This document shows, in pieces, positions 18,736 through 29,144 of a stretch of DNA of 64,000 nucleotides. The notes under the pieces were generated by a model. The model was not told where the DNA came from, ran no database searches, and was given only the letters and a program-made list of their open reading frames with translations. Source of the stretch: Dictyobacter vulcani (GTDB lineage: Bacteria > Chloroflexota > Ktedonobacteria > Ktedonobacterales > Ktedonobacteraceae). How positions within the stretch are numbered: position 1 is the first letter of the stretch; every line of letters begins with the position of its first letter. The position numbers and the translations under genes are program-made. The stretch lies in NCBI RefSeq assembly GCF_008974265.1, contig NZ_BKZW01000001.1, positions 4,181,504-4,245,503 of the forward strand, in the 5' to 3' direction.

Positions 18736-20473
18736 TCAAGCTCCGTATTTTTTGACGGTAAAGCTGGATAGGTGCTGAATGTGATCATAGATCCAGATTG
18801 CGCCGCCGGTACGATCGCCGGTAGCTGAATCGAATTGGCCATAGTATGCGTTTGTGCTTTGCGTATAAAGATCATCCAGACTATTTGTATCGTTAGGATT
18901 GGCAACGAGTTTGGTAGCATCGTTATGTATCTGGCCTAACATATCGACGATGCGGTTGAGGGCCGCATTCACCTGGTTAATCTGTTGCTTCTCGTCCGCT
19001 GTGATAGCGGGTGCTTCGATCAAACCAGTCAGATGGTGTCCCATCAGTCGATCAAAGCCAGTCGGTTTCTCATGTTCGGAGTCAAGGGTCAACAGGGCGA
19101 TGCGAGCGATTTTGCTATCGACAAGGATTTTTGTTTTGGGTGGAACATCGCGTGAAACGTATTGTGTTCCATCAATATAGTCCAGGATTTTAATGGCATC
19201 ATTTTTTGTGGTGTTGACATTGTTCTTGTCACGCGCATCTTTGGCTTGCATCATGACGCGTTGCAGGTTTTGATGGAACCAGAAGGCGACCCCACCCTGG
19301 AGATTGATATTCAGGTCTTTGTTTTGTAAGGTAGGATCCTGATAGAGCAAATGCCTTAGATGATCCAACTGGGTTTTACCAGACATATTCATCGAACTGT
19401 CATTACCGCCCATGGGCATACTGGAAGAAGAATTTCCCTGGGGATTTCTGAATAATAGCGCCACATACTTTTATCGGTGGTTGGCGTGCCGGGGGGACCG
19501 TACTGCTTTCCTCGGTTACCAGGAGGCGGCTCCCCAACGCGAGCAGATTATTATGGGTGGGGCTGACATAAGACAGTGTCGCGATATTATCATGAATATC
19601 AGAGAGTTTGCCCAGTGGAATCGTATTTGCTTCACCTGCCTGGGCATCGGCCAATAACCAGACATAATAGCTCTTGTCAGCATGAGGGGGAGTGAGATTA
19701 TTTAAAATTACGTTGAGGCCGTCATTGGCACCTTTTGTGCCGTCATTGTTAAATAATTCCGAGCTTGTAAAATAGGCATTGCCAGCAATTGGATTAGGTA
19801 CAGGTGCTGGTGGTTTGGGACGCAATACATTTACCAGGATAATAATGAGACTGGCGAGCACAATCAGCGAGGTCAGTGCTATTGAACCAATGACCATGTT
19901 TTTACGGCCAATAGTATAGGGCATGTCTCGCAACCTGACCATCCTGGGTGGTGGTGCCAGGGGCCGATCATAGGTAGCAGCCTGGGAAGTGAAATTGCTG
20001 ATCCGTTTGGGCAGGCGAGAAGGCTCGGGCGCTTCCACCTTATGCAAGCTGTTTGTATCTCCAAGTGAGAGAATAAATAAGAGCTTTTCTAGCGCCTTGG
20101 GATAGTCCAGTGCAATATTGATGGTATTAAGTTCTGCCCATTCATAAGGCCCTTGAACCGTCTCTGTGGGAGTCGGAATCAGGCGTAAGAGTTCTGTATC
20201 TTGCTGTTCTGCGAGTGTCTGGGCAGCGCTAAAGATCGTGCGGGTTCTGGTGTGTTGTACTGTCTCGGCCGACTGTACGAAAACTATCCACTGACAGGTA
20301 GGCAGTGAGCGAGCGATATATTGAGAAAAATCCTCATCTGTATTCCTACCTGCATCGGTAATGACCTCTGTGCCAGAAGCGCGCAGGTCATCAAACAATT
20401 GTCGAACCAATTGTTGCTCTACATCTTGAGTTGTACCTGGATAATAGCAAATGAAGACTCTCGGAACGTCCAT
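18736..20473 (-). CDS. TIR-domain transmembrane protein (frameshifted)
   Basis: About 579 residues. The N-terminal TIR-like domain (residues about 1-140) starts VPRVFICYYPGTTQDVEQQL and includes RSLPTCQWIVFVQSAE. One membrane helix (GSIALTSLIVLASLIIILV) follows, then an outside segment resembling anti-sigma (RskA-like) beta domains (YYVWLLADAQAGEANTIPLG), then a helical C-terminal part (RHLLYQDPTLQNKDLN). The expected catalytic Glu of NAD-cleaving TIR domains is not evident, so an adaptor role is likelier. One frame change near 19466 fits one extra base. Start ATG 20473 has TAGGAG 7 bases upstream; an upstream ATG adds an unlikely leader. It is divergent from the vWA/PP2C/kinase genes, sharing a 200-base promoter region. 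Confidence 0.75.
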
Positions 20474-20673
20474 GAATCGTCTCCTAGAAGTACTGTGTAG
20501 AAAATTTATTTGACGGTCATCGCGACTGAAAGTATAACAGAGTGTGGTATGCTTATTCAAGTAGTACTAGTCTATAGTTGCATTTTCGTTTTATACCATA
20601 AATGCTAACGTTATGGTCGTGGAATAGACCGGACCGTAGCCAAGAGCACAATAGTACGGGGAGTTTTGTATGT

Positions 20674-21431
20674 ATGAATAGTATGTTGTATACCCAACCA
20701 GCAACGTCATTGACACCTGCGTTGATTATTTATTTGATTGATGCCAGCCATTCTATGAATGATCTATGTGGCCCGATGACCAAAATTGATCTGGTGAATC
20801 GAGCATTACGGGATGTCATCAAGGATATGGTGCGCCGCTCTATGCGTGACGGCGTTGTGCAACGCAGATATAAAGTCGCTATTCTGGCTTATAGTAGTGA
20901 AGTTGTGGATGTGTTAGGTGGCATTCGTGATCTCCCAGATCTGGTACGCGAAGGGACGCCGATCCTGAGCGCAGGTGGTGAGACAGATACCACGGCCGGT
21001 TTTGCTGCCGTAGAAACATTGCTGCAGGAGAATATCGCCCGCTTTCAATCCTATCCAGCCCCTCTTGTCTGCCATCTGACTGATGCCCTCTTTACTGAAA
21101 GTGACCCCTCCAGTTTGATTAAGCGTATCCAGACGATGACCGTCAATGATGGGCCAGTGCTCATCGAGAATGTCTATGTGGCGGATAAAATGCTGCGTGC
21201 ATCTGTTTCTGACTGGCATACCTGGGGGGCGTGACCAAACCCGGTCAGCTTACCAATGAATATGCCAGATTACTTTTCCATCTTTCCTCTCCGCTGCCAG
21301 AGACGTATCGCCAGAATATCAACAACTATGGTTATCATTTGCAGAGTGGCGCGACTCTCTTCTTTCCAGGGGCACACACTGACCTTGTACGACTGGCCTT
21401 TGCCGTCTCCTCAGCTACGCAATTAAAATGA
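20674..21431 (+). CDS. vWA domain protein, TerY-like (frameshifted)
   Basis: About 252 residues. The von Willebrand A domain starts at once, with the metal-ion site D23-x-S25-x-S27 in LIDASHSMND. It continues through YKVAILAYSSEV, the Thr of TDTTAGFAAVETLL and HLTDALFTES. The frame breaks at a run of six G (21224-21229); seven restore one frame (TWGGVTKPGQLTNEYARLL). This is the vWA member of the TerY-P triad (vWA, PP2C, Ser/Thr kinase) described for tellurium-type stress systems. ATG 20674 follows ACGGGGAG by 10 bases. The vWA protein probably acts as a metal-dependent scaffold or substrate for the two enzymes that follow. Confidence 0.85.
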
Positions 21432-21452
21432 TGATAAGGAAGAGAAGTATCT

Positions 21453-22319
21453 ATGCCGCCAGATAATGCTATAAGTGCTTTTCGCATACTGGAAACCGAT
21501 CAAGTGATTGATAGTTTTACCCGCGCCGAATTAGTACCTTCTACTATTGCTCGCTTGCTCTCGTTTCGTTGTCGGGAGGCGCGAGAACAGTCACTCCCTA
21601 ATCAAGATTACGCCATGGTTTCTTATCGCAAGGATGGATCAGCGCTCAGTTTCTGTGTTTGCGATGGCGTAAGCAGTTCCTACAAAGGCGACTTTGCCGC
21701 TTGCTGCCTGGCATCATATCTGGTGAAATGGTTACAAGAGTTACCTGTTCAAGCAGAGAGGCCAGCCAGATTAGAGGCCGTACTAGAGGGACAGCTTAAT
21801 CGTCTGGCGCTTGCTGCTCAAGGACAATTGATGAAGCTAGAGAAACCAACCGATGTTCCCGATCTCGTGCGCGAGGTACTGGATGACTTATGTCAGAACT
21901 ATGGGAGTGAGACGGTCTTTTTTTGCGGACGACTGGATTATGAGGTGAGCAAAGCCGGGCAGCCAGCGCAGTTAAAAGATGGTTTGTTTTGCTGGATGGG
22001 TAATGTGACGGCGCGCCTCTTTTTAAATCCCCAGCAGTACATTCTACTGGGAGAGAAAACAGATAAAGACGGTCGCTGGTCAACGCGTCATGGGTGTCGT
22101 GGTGCATTGCATACCTGGAGTCGCTCGCTAACAACCCTGGAGCGTTTGACCGTGCATACGGATGGTCTGAATGACGTAGGAGAAGCGCTGGTTACACTGG
22201 ATGACAATACATTGCTGGCCCGGGTTCAGCAGTTATTGGAATTGCCTGATAGTGATGACATGACAGCATTTGATCTCTCCTGGCAGACGGCAGACAATGA
22301 AGAGGTGACATGGCGGTGA
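21453..22319 (+). CDS. PP2C-type Ser/Thr phosphatase (TerY-P triad)
   Basis: 288 residues. PP2C motifs are visible: NQDYAMVSYRKDG (Asp 52), FCVCDGVSSSYKGDFAA (Asp 71-Gly 72, metal site), MGNVTARLFLN, HTDGLNDV and the C-terminal DDMTAFDLSW with a metal-binding Asp pair. It removes phosphate from Ser/Thr, presumably reversing the action of the kinase encoded next. AAGGAAGAGAAG lies before ATG 21453. It is 21 bases after the vWA gene and its 3' end overlaps the kinase start by 10 bases. The gene is intact. Confidence 0.85.
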   Translation: MPPDNAISAFRILETDQVIDSFTRAELVPSTIARLLSFRCREAREQSLPNQDYAMVSYRKDGSALSFCVCDGVSSSYKGDFAACCLASYLVKWLQELPVQAERPARLEAVLEGQLNRLALAAQGQLMKLEKPTDVPDLVREVLDDLCQNYGSETVFFCGRLDYEVSKAGQPAQLKDGLFCWMGNVTARLFLNPQQYILLGEKTDKDGRWSTRHGCRGALHTWSRSLTTLERLTVHTDGLNDVGEALVTLDDNTLLARVQQLLELPDSDDMTAFDLSWQTADNEEVTWR

Positions 22320-23248
22320 GCACGTTCCATCCGACCCAGGATATGCTGCTGCCAATCGGCACGGCCTACTATCGCTTTTTGCCTCATCCTTATTTTTCAG
22401 ATGACCGACAAGAGGTTTTTGTGCTTGAAGGTGGTGAAGCATTTGTTTATCGGATCCAGCATATGGGAGATAAGCAGGACTATGCTTTGAAGGTAATGAA
22501 GCCCGCATTTCGTGATAGCTCTACCCTTCAGATAACCCGCTATCTGGCACAACATATGAATACGCCCGGCCTTTTTCTGGCCCGGCGTCTCTGTCTGACA
22601 CAGGAGCAATATCCCGAGTTGATTCGTCGTTTTCCTGACCTGGAATATGCGGTACTGATGCCCTGGATAGAGGGTCGTACCTGGGCTGGCTTGATGCTAG
22701 ATCCTGTTGCCAGTGTGCAGTATACACCCTCCAATGCCCGTAAACTGGCGGCCGCGATGGCCTATGTTCTATGGAATTTAGAAGGACGTTCACTGGCTCA
22801 TACCGATATTGCAGGCGGGAACGTTCTTCTGAGTCCTGATATGCGCCAGATTCAATTAATTGATCTGGATAGTCTCTACATTCCGGGCACGAAGATGCCA
22901 AAGAAGCGTAGCCGCGGCTCACCTGGTTATCAGCATCCAAAACAGGATGAGCGCGGGCAGTGGCGTCCCGATGGAGATCGCTTTGCGGGAGCTATCCTCC
23001 TGACTGAAATGCTTACCTGGTGGAATCCGGTCGTGCGTGCGGAAACACCTGAGGGCTCTGAATCGCTCTTCACACCGCAGGAATTACAACGGCAAGACTT
23101 CCCACGCTGGCGACGTATACGCCGAACCCTGGAACAGATGAATCCTGCTTTACGCGATTTGTTTGACCAGGCCTGGCACGCCCAGAAGATCGAAGATTGT
23201 CCAGATTTTAGTACGTGGTCTATGTGGATGGGTACATCTTTCGTATAG
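22310..23248 (+). CDS. Ser/Thr protein kinase-like protein (TerY-P triad)
   Basis: 312 residues, cytoplasmic. A kinase core is seen: ATP-site Lys 61 in DYALKVMK, catalytic loop AHTDIAGGNVLL (His 164, Asp 166, Asn 171) and metal-binding Asp 185 in LIDLDSLY. These residues suggest an active enzyme, although HTD and DLD replace the usual HRD and DFG. Activation-segment-like RGSPGYQHPKQDE is present. No membrane helix or zinc ribbon is seen. It overlaps the PP2C gene by 10 bases, completing a vWA-PP2C-kinase triad, and lies directly before WXG100. EssB of firmicute type VII systems is also kinase-fold, but it is membrane-bound and inactive, so this is not EssB. Confidence 0.85.
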   Translation: MAVSTFHPTQDMLLPIGTAYYRFLPHPYFSDDRQEVFVLEGGEAFVYRIQHMGDKQDYALKVMKPAFRDSSTLQITRYLAQHMNTPGLFLARRLCLTQEQYPELIRRFPDLEYAVLMPWIEGRTWAGLMLDPVASVQYTPSNARKLAAAMAYVLWNLEGRSLAHTDIAGGNVLLSPDMRQIQLIDLDSLYIPGTKMPKKRSRGSPGYQHPKQDERGQWRPDGDRFAGAILLTEMLTWWNPVVRAETPEGSESLFTPQELQRQDFPRWRRIRRTLEQMNPALRDLFDQAWHAQKIEDCPDFSTWSMWMGTSFV

Positions 23249-23418
23249 ACTCATTGCAATTTTTCGATGAAAGTCGTAAATTAGATATCGAACGATTTGC
23301 ATGCTGAATGGTCTCATAGCTAGTAATACTATTATTGGGATATTCCAGTAGCAAATTAAAATCTGAAGTCTCTATAGTTTGTTAATGCTTTATCCACCCT
23401 ATCAAGAAAGGTTTTTTT

Positions 23419-23724
23419 ATGAGCGGCAATCAAGTGGCAACAGATTTCGGAGAAATGGATGCAGCGGTAAAAACATTTGATACCAACGTTATTCATTTAG
23501 AAGAGGCCATTTCCAATGTGAACAGCGCAGTCCAGAAGCTGGGAGCTGTCTGGAAAGGAAGTGGTTATGATCAATTTTTGCTGGCATCACAGTCCTGGGA
23601 AAAAGTCTCGAAAGAGATGAAAGAGATGCTTCACGACATCAACGTCAACCTCAGCGCAAGTAACCAGGAATACCAGAAGGTGGAGCAAGCAGTTTCAAAA
23701 TCTTTCCAGGGCTTCCAGATCTAA
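23419..23724 (+). CDS. WXG100 family (ESAT-6-like) protein
   Basis: 101 residues, the family's classic length. It is a predicted helical hairpin with the turn W45-K46-G47 in GAVWKGSGYDQF, and a possible export signal Y85-x-x-x-E89 in the second helix. WXG100 proteins are secreted as dimers through type VII systems by the EccC/EssC ATPase. The start ATG follows AAGAAAGG. Upstream is 170 bases with its own promoter space, and hairpins follow before the YukD-like gene. This is consistent with high expression of this gene alone. Position between the kinase triad and the EccC-like gene ties the phosphorylation module to secretion. Confidence 0.92.
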   Translation: MSGNQVATDFGEMDAAVKTFDTNVIHLEEAISNVNSAVQKLGAVWKGSGYDQFLLASQSWEKVSKEMKEMLHDINVNLSASNQEYQKVEQAVSKSFQGFQI

Positions 23725-23749
23725 TACGTTTGAGCCTCTACAAATAATA

Positions 23750-23787
23750 AGGTGCATATGCTGGTAGATACACTGGCATATGCACCT
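23750..23787 (+). terminator. Hairpin after WXG100 gene
   Basis: Perfect 12-base arms (23750-23761 and 23776-23787) 25 bases past the stop. No T run follows, so it may be a partial terminator or a transcript-protecting hairpin that raises WXG100 over downstream genes. Confidence 0.55.
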
Positions 23788-23804
23788 CTAACACTATCCA
23801 CACT

Positions 23805-23841
23805 GTATAGGTTTTTTATCCTATACTATATTTTATAGGAT
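23805..23841 (+). promoter_or_regulatory. Two mutually exclusive hairpins before the YukD-like gene
   Basis: GTATAGG (23805-23811) can pair with CCTATAC (23820-23826). The second element, ATCCTATA (23818-23825), can instead pair with TATAGGAT (23834-23841). The shared arm makes the two structures alternative, as in attenuators. A TATAAT at 23891-23896 directly precedes the next start codon. Confidence 0.35.
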
Positions 23842-23898
23842 AGGGTAGCAATACTATCTCACATCGTTTTATTTGCTGGCACTACTTGAGTATAATTT

Positions 23899-24267
23899 AT
23901 GCAAACTCTTCTTGTAACTATTCTTGGCAACCGAAAATCATTTGACCTTGAACTACCCGGGGATATACCCATCAGCGATCTGATGCCTTTTTTACTGGAT
24001 CTGTGTGGGTATGAGGAAACAACTGTCGAGCAGCAAGAAACCGCGCTCTGGTGTTTATGTTTAGCTGAACAGACAACAGCCTTAAAGAATACCCATACAC
24101 TGATTGATGCCGGGATATTGGATGGTGCAGTACTCTCTCTGCAACCACTGCGATCTCTTGAAGAGACCAAAAAGCCAAAGAAATCCTTTATACCCAGGCA
24201 AATTACACCCGGCCCCGGAACAGGCGGTATTGGCGTACGTTGGAGTAAAGGCGACCTCAATTTTTGA
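23899..24267 (+). CDS. YukD/EsaB-like ubiquitin-fold protein
   Basis: 122 residues. The first 85 residues fit the small ubiquitin-like YukD fold of type VII loci: LLVTILGNRKSFDLELPGD, an LMPFLLDLCGYEE helix, then TLIDAGILDGAVLSLQPL. The C-terminal 35 residues are Pro/Gly-rich (ITPGPGTGGIGVRWSKG) and probably disordered. There is no EccD-like membrane part. No ribosome site precedes ATG 23899; a perfect TATAAT ends 2 bases before it, so a leaderless transcript or a different start is possible. It is followed after 75 bases by the EccC-like gene. YukD/EsaB proteins bind or regulate the secretion ATPase. Confidence 0.78.
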   Translation: MQTLLVTILGNRKSFDLELPGDIPISDLMPFLLDLCGYEETTVEQQETALWCLCLAEQTTALKNTHTLIDAGILDGAVLSLQPLRSLEETKKPKKSFIPRQITPGPGTGGIGVRWSKGDLNF

Positions 24268-24342
24268 TGTTTCTGTGTGCCTCTTCAGATCAAATAGCCC
24301 TGACTGATACCGAGGAGCTACCGCTAAAGGGAAGTAAATACT

Positions 24343-27300
24343 ATGCATGGAATAAAATTCTATCGACCCGCCAGGGCTTATCCTGCTGTTTTGCCTTCAG
24401 AGGAGATTGTGATTCAGGCTCCTCCAGTTATACAGCCTGCACAAATGGGTGCCATGGCCTGGATGCAATATCTGCTTCCGGTGGTTGGCAGCCTGGGATC
24501 AGTTGCTTTTTTGTTTGCCTATCATGCGAATCTGTTGATGATAGGTGCGGGTGCCCTGATGATTGTTTGTTCTATTGGCGGTGGTCTGGGAATGGGAATT
24601 GCCCAGCGGCATATGCAGAAGAAGGTACGCCAGCAGAACAGTGAGCTCTACCGGGCCTATCTGGCGCAGTATCGCACTCGCCTGCGTGCCATTGCGCACC
24701 AACAACGTCAGGTTGGCGAGCGCTTGTATCCGTCCTATGAACATTTAGTTGAGCAGGTAAAACAACATCAATATTTATGGGAGCGCCGCCCGGATGACGC
24801 TGATTTTCTGCGTGTACGTATCGGTGTCGGCCCGGTGCCTCTTTCCTGTCGCGTGCGTCTGGACCTGGGCGATAATCCAATGGTCCAGTTTGTTCCCGAG
24901 TTACGCGCACTGGCGGAATCGCTGGTGAATGAATATAGTTATCTGGATGATATGCCTGCCCACATACCTCTGGGAAGAATTGGGGTGATGGCTATCAGCG
25001 GCCAACGTGCTCAGACACGCTCCTTGATACAGGGCATGCTCTGTCAGCTACTGGCCTTACAATCCCCGGAAGATGTGCGCTGCCTGGTGTATTTTCCTGA
25101 AGCTCTGGCGCAGCAATGGAGTTGGATTAAATGGGCGCCACATCTGCGCCGCCTGCGTCAGATCAAGGCCGAGAAGCAAAATGCTCCTGATCATTTGTGT
25201 ATGCTTGCCAGTACGCTGGATGATGTACGTGAGCTTATTCAGTTACAGATCAAGCCAGAATTGGATCGCCGCCGCCGCTTGCTGGCGGATAAAAATAAGC
25301 CAGATAACCAGAAAGGTGTGACGCGTCCACATCTGGTCATCGTTCTGGACGGTTTTACTCCCTATGGTCCGATTGGACAAATTCCTGAGATGGATGAATT
25401 ATTACAGGATGCTGCACAACTGGGCGTGACGTTTATTTGTCTGGTTGATGATGTCAGTCAGGAGCCAACGCAGATTCAGGCCCGACTCTCGATCTCATCG
25501 ATTGGCAGACTGAGTTTTGAAGAGATGCACTTTGGTGGTCGCCGTCTGGAAGGCCTGCAGCCTGATCACATCGACATCACGCTTTGCGAAAAGCTTTCCC
25601 GTAGTCTGGCCGCCATTACGCTGGTCGAGGCCAATGCGCAGCAAGATCTTTCGCAGGATGTGCGCCTGTTAAATTTATTATCAATCCCTTCGGCTGATGC
25701 GGTACGACCCGAAGAGGTCTGGAAGCCCCGTCAGAAGCAGGAGCTTTTGCGGGTGCCGCTCGGATTAAGGGCGGATGGCGAGCCGTTGATTCTGGATCTC
25801 AAAGAGGCGGCGGATCGAGGAATGGGGCCACATGGACTGGTTGTGGGTGCGACCGGATCCGGTAAAAGCGAGCTATTACGCACCATTGTGATTAGTCTGG
25901 CAACTACCCATGATCCTGAGACCGTCAACTTTGTTCTGGTTGACTTTAAGGGTGGCGCTTCTTTTGCCGACTTTGCTGCGCTACCGCATGTCGCCGGGAT
26001 CATCACTAATCTACAAGAGGATGTGTCACTGGTCGATCGGGTCTATGACTCGTTATTGGGTGAGCAGCAGCGCCGCCAACGTATGCTACATGATGCGGGT
26101 AACCTGGATAATATCAAGCAATATCGCGAGAAGTGGCGCTCCGATCCAACTATGGAGCCGATGCCGCACCTGGTTATCCTGGCCGACGAATTTGCTGAAT
26201 TGATCGAAAAGCGCCCGGACTTCCTGGATCTCTTTATGACCATGGGACGTGTGGGACGTAGTCTGGGACTACACCTGTTGTTTGCGACACAGCGTCTGGA
26301 TGAAGGACGTATTCGCGGTTTAGAGGGCCATCTCCGCTATCGTATCTGCCTGCGTACGTTTAGTGCCTCTGAAAGTACTTCTGTATTGGGTAAGCCTGAT
26401 GCCTACTATCTGCCATCCGCACCGGGAGTGGGATATTTCAAGGTTGATACCGATACCTATCATATGTTTAAAACAGCCCTGATCTCTGTACCTTTTGTGC
26501 CTGTTCAGGAACAGGTCTCTCCGCTGGCCCGGATACGCGACTTTACGTCCACGGGCACATTGGTGAAACATCAATATGCATCCCTAACGGCGACCCCGAC
26601 GATGCTCCTGCAGGATGAGGCAAGTGAACTGCATACTGAGATGGATGTGGTGATCAGTCATCTGGATACGAAGCAGTTTGAGGCCGGGCAACACGCGAGC
26701 GTCCATCAGGTCTGGTTGCCACCACTGAGTAAAAACCTGCCGTTATATGAGGTCCTGGAGCAATGTCAGCGGCCAGATCTGGTTGGATGTTCCTGGAGTC
26801 GCACGCCACCATTTGGACCATTGCGTTTGCCCCTTGGCCTGGTCGATCTGCCTCTGCTGCAGGCGCAAGAACCCATGTGGTTAGACTTTTCAGGATCCGG
26901 TGGCCATCTGGCTCTGGTTGGTGCACCACAAACAGGGAAGAGCACATTTCTGCGTACCTTGCTCACTTCATTTATGCTGACCCATGCGCCAACCGATGTA
27001 CAACTGTATTGTATTGACCTGGGTGGTGGTTTGCTCCGTGTATTTGAAGCGGCCCCGCATGTCGGTGTTGTCTGTGGCAAGGCTGACCGCGATAAAGTGC
27101 GTCGCGTGATTCGGCAGATGCGCAAGATCATCGAGGATCGTGAATTCCTCTTCCGTGAGCATGGCATTGACAGTATGAGTACCTTCCGTGCACGTCGCCA
27201 GGCGGGCGAGTTGCAAGAGATTCCTTTTGGTGATGTGTTTCTGGTGATCGACAACTTCGCGCTGTTCTGTCAGGAATTTGATCTGGAAGCCGAAGTGACC

Positions 27301-28420
27301 GAGATTATTGCGAGCGGTTTGACCTACGGTGTGCACGTTGTCCTGGCCGCTAATCGCTGGCCTGAGATACGTAGCAGATTGCGTGACAATATTGGTATGC
27401 GTCTGGAACTCCGCTTGAATGATCCACTCGACTCAGAGTTTGGTAAGATGGCCGCTGCGGCTCTTCCAACAGGAGTTCCCGGCGGGGTTTGAACAAAGAG
27501 AAATTGAACTTCCAGGTGGCGCTGCCTGCTGTTGAGAGGGGACAAGCTGAGAAATCTGACCAGAAGCTTGGGATGCAGCAAGTACTGGAACGGTTTGTAC
27601 GGCAGGTCCGAACCTCGTGGAAAGGTGAGGTGGCCCCGCCAATCCGCCTGTTGCCATTGATGGTGCGTGCGGAAGAGTTACCACGCTCAACTACCGAGCC
27701 GTCCGGAGTATCATTGGGGCTCGAAGAATTTCGTCTCGATCAGATCTATCTTGATTTGCTCAAAGCAGGTCCACACTTCCTGATTCTTGGGGATATGGAA
27801 TGTGGCAAAACGACGTTGTTGCGCACCTTTTTGCGTGGTGTTGAGCAGAGTTATACACCTGATCAGGTGAGATTTGGCATTATCGATTATCGCAAAACCC
27901 TGCTCGATTTTGTGGATAGCAAACATTTGTTGATGTACGCCTATAATCCGTCCACCCTGGCCGAGTGTATCGGCAACTTTAAAGCCGATCTGGATAAGCG
28001 TATGAAGGCAGGAGCCGATCTGCCCCTGCACCAGTTACGGAGCCGACCGCGCTGGAATGGACTGCACTATTTCCTGATTGTTGATGACTATGATTCCATT
28101 TCATCCTCACCGAGTAGTAGTCCACTCGGACCCCTGGTAGATTTCTTGTTGTCTGGTCGCGATATTGGCTTCCATCTTGTGCTGGCGCGCCGCGTTGGTG
28201 GTATGGGCCGCGCCTCGTTTGAGCCAGCATTGCAGCGCTTACGCGAGATGGGTACTTCTACCTTGATTATGAGCGGAGATCCCCAGGAAGGCGCATTATG
28301 CATGGTTATGCAGCCTCACAGCAACCAGCAGGCCGTGGCTCTCTGGTACAACTGAAACTCCCCCCAACCCTGGTACAGGTAGCGTATACAGAACCTGCTT
28401 ACGCATATAACGCAGAGTAA
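24343..28420 (+). CDS. EccC/EssC-like FtsK/SpoIIIE secretion ATPase (two frameshifts)
   Basis: About 1,359 residues, the length of EccC. Two N-terminal membrane helices (residues 45-90, around LLPVVGSLGSVAFLFAYH) precede a DUF-type linker and three tandem FtsK ATPase domains. Walker A motifs are GATGSGKS (502-509), GAPQTGKS (860-867) and GDMECGKT (near 1150). The first ATPase keeps Walker B VILADEF. No FHA domains are at the N terminus, so it resembles actinobacterial EccC more than EssC. Two missing bases explain the breaks: the CCC run at 27478-27480 (GVP|RRGLNKEKLNF) and near 28300, which restores HGYAASQQPAGRGSLVQL to a stop at 28418-28420. It drives WXG100 export at the membrane. Confidence 0.93.
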
Positions 28421-28423
28421 GTA

Positions 28424-28467
28424 AGAGAGTGTCTGGCTCCTATTCTCATGGAAGTCAGACACTCTCT
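28424..28467. terminator. Hairpin terminator after EccC-like gene
   Basis: Perfect 12-base arms (28424-28435 and 28456-28467), 4 bases past the EccC-like stop. It sits between convergent genes (the ankyrin protein ends at 28500). Confidence 0.75.
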
Positions 28468-28499
28468 ACAATCATTCAAGAAAAAGGCGACGCCTGGCG

Positions 28500-28895
28500 T
28501 TAGCTGAGTGTTTCGAGATATTGTAAGACTGGAAGGGCCGCCTCTGCACCTGCTTTCGCATGATTGATGAGTGGGATACCATGGGGACCTTTCGCGTGTC
28601 GCAGGTGTGGATATACTTTGAGGATCGATTGAACGATCTCCAGATGTCCAAGCATAGCCGCAGAGAAAATATCGGTTCGGGCTCCTTGCTCGATCAGGAA
28701 GAGTGCGATATCGCGGCGACCCATATGCGAAGCGGCACCTAAGGCTGTTTCCCAGTCTCCACCACCCCAATCCCAGGCAGCATTCAGCAAGGCTGGCTCC
28801 TGTGCCAGCAGTTCCTGTACCCGTTTGAGATCACCATGAGCATTCCCTACAAATTCGCTTACCAATTCTGAAGCAAGCGCTTCTCGTTTTTCCAT
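28500..28895 (-). CDS. Ankyrin-repeat protein
   Basis: 131 residues from ATG 28895, which has GAAAGGA 7 bases upstream; an upstream ATG at 28934 lacks a site. Three to four ankyrin units are visible: DLKRVQELLAQEPALLNA, then ETALGAASHMGRRDIALFLI with EQGARTDIFSAAMLGHLEIV, and a weaker last unit. Such small ankyrin proteins mediate protein contacts and have no enzymatic role. It is convergent with the EccC-like gene and need not belong to that system. Confidence 0.85.
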   Translation of the reverse strand: MEKREALASELVSEFVGNAHGDLKRVQELLAQEPALLNAAWDWGGGDWETALGAASHMGRRDIALFLIEQGARTDIFSAAMLGHLEIVQSILKVYPHLRHAKGPHGIPLINHAKAGAEAALPVLQYLETLS

Positions 28896-29144
28896 GTATA
28901 ATCCTTTCTGGTATCTATTTTCTTCATGCATCATACCATATTTGCTTCAAAATAGTTTTTTTGTTGTTGTGGTTGTGTCTCAGATGGTCAGAGCATATAC
29001 TGGTACATGCAGGGAGATGAAAGAAGTATCTCTTGCTCAAATCATGCCAATGAGCAGCCTGCTTACCTGTGCAAGATCGTAGAGTGCGCCGATGGAGCTT
29101 ACTATATGCTATTTATCTCAGCTTTTTGAAAGGCAGGAACAAGT

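Noticed and set aside
21224..21229. Programmed ribosomal frameshift in the vWA gene
   Set aside because: A G6 run alone is not a slippery site with a stimulator, and the same kind of break appears throughout the window, so sequencing error is simpler.
27478..28420. Second, separate FtsK protein after the EccC-like gene
   Set aside because: The downstream frame has no ribosome site and continues EccC homology exactly across a one-base gap; it is the third ATPase domain of the same protein.
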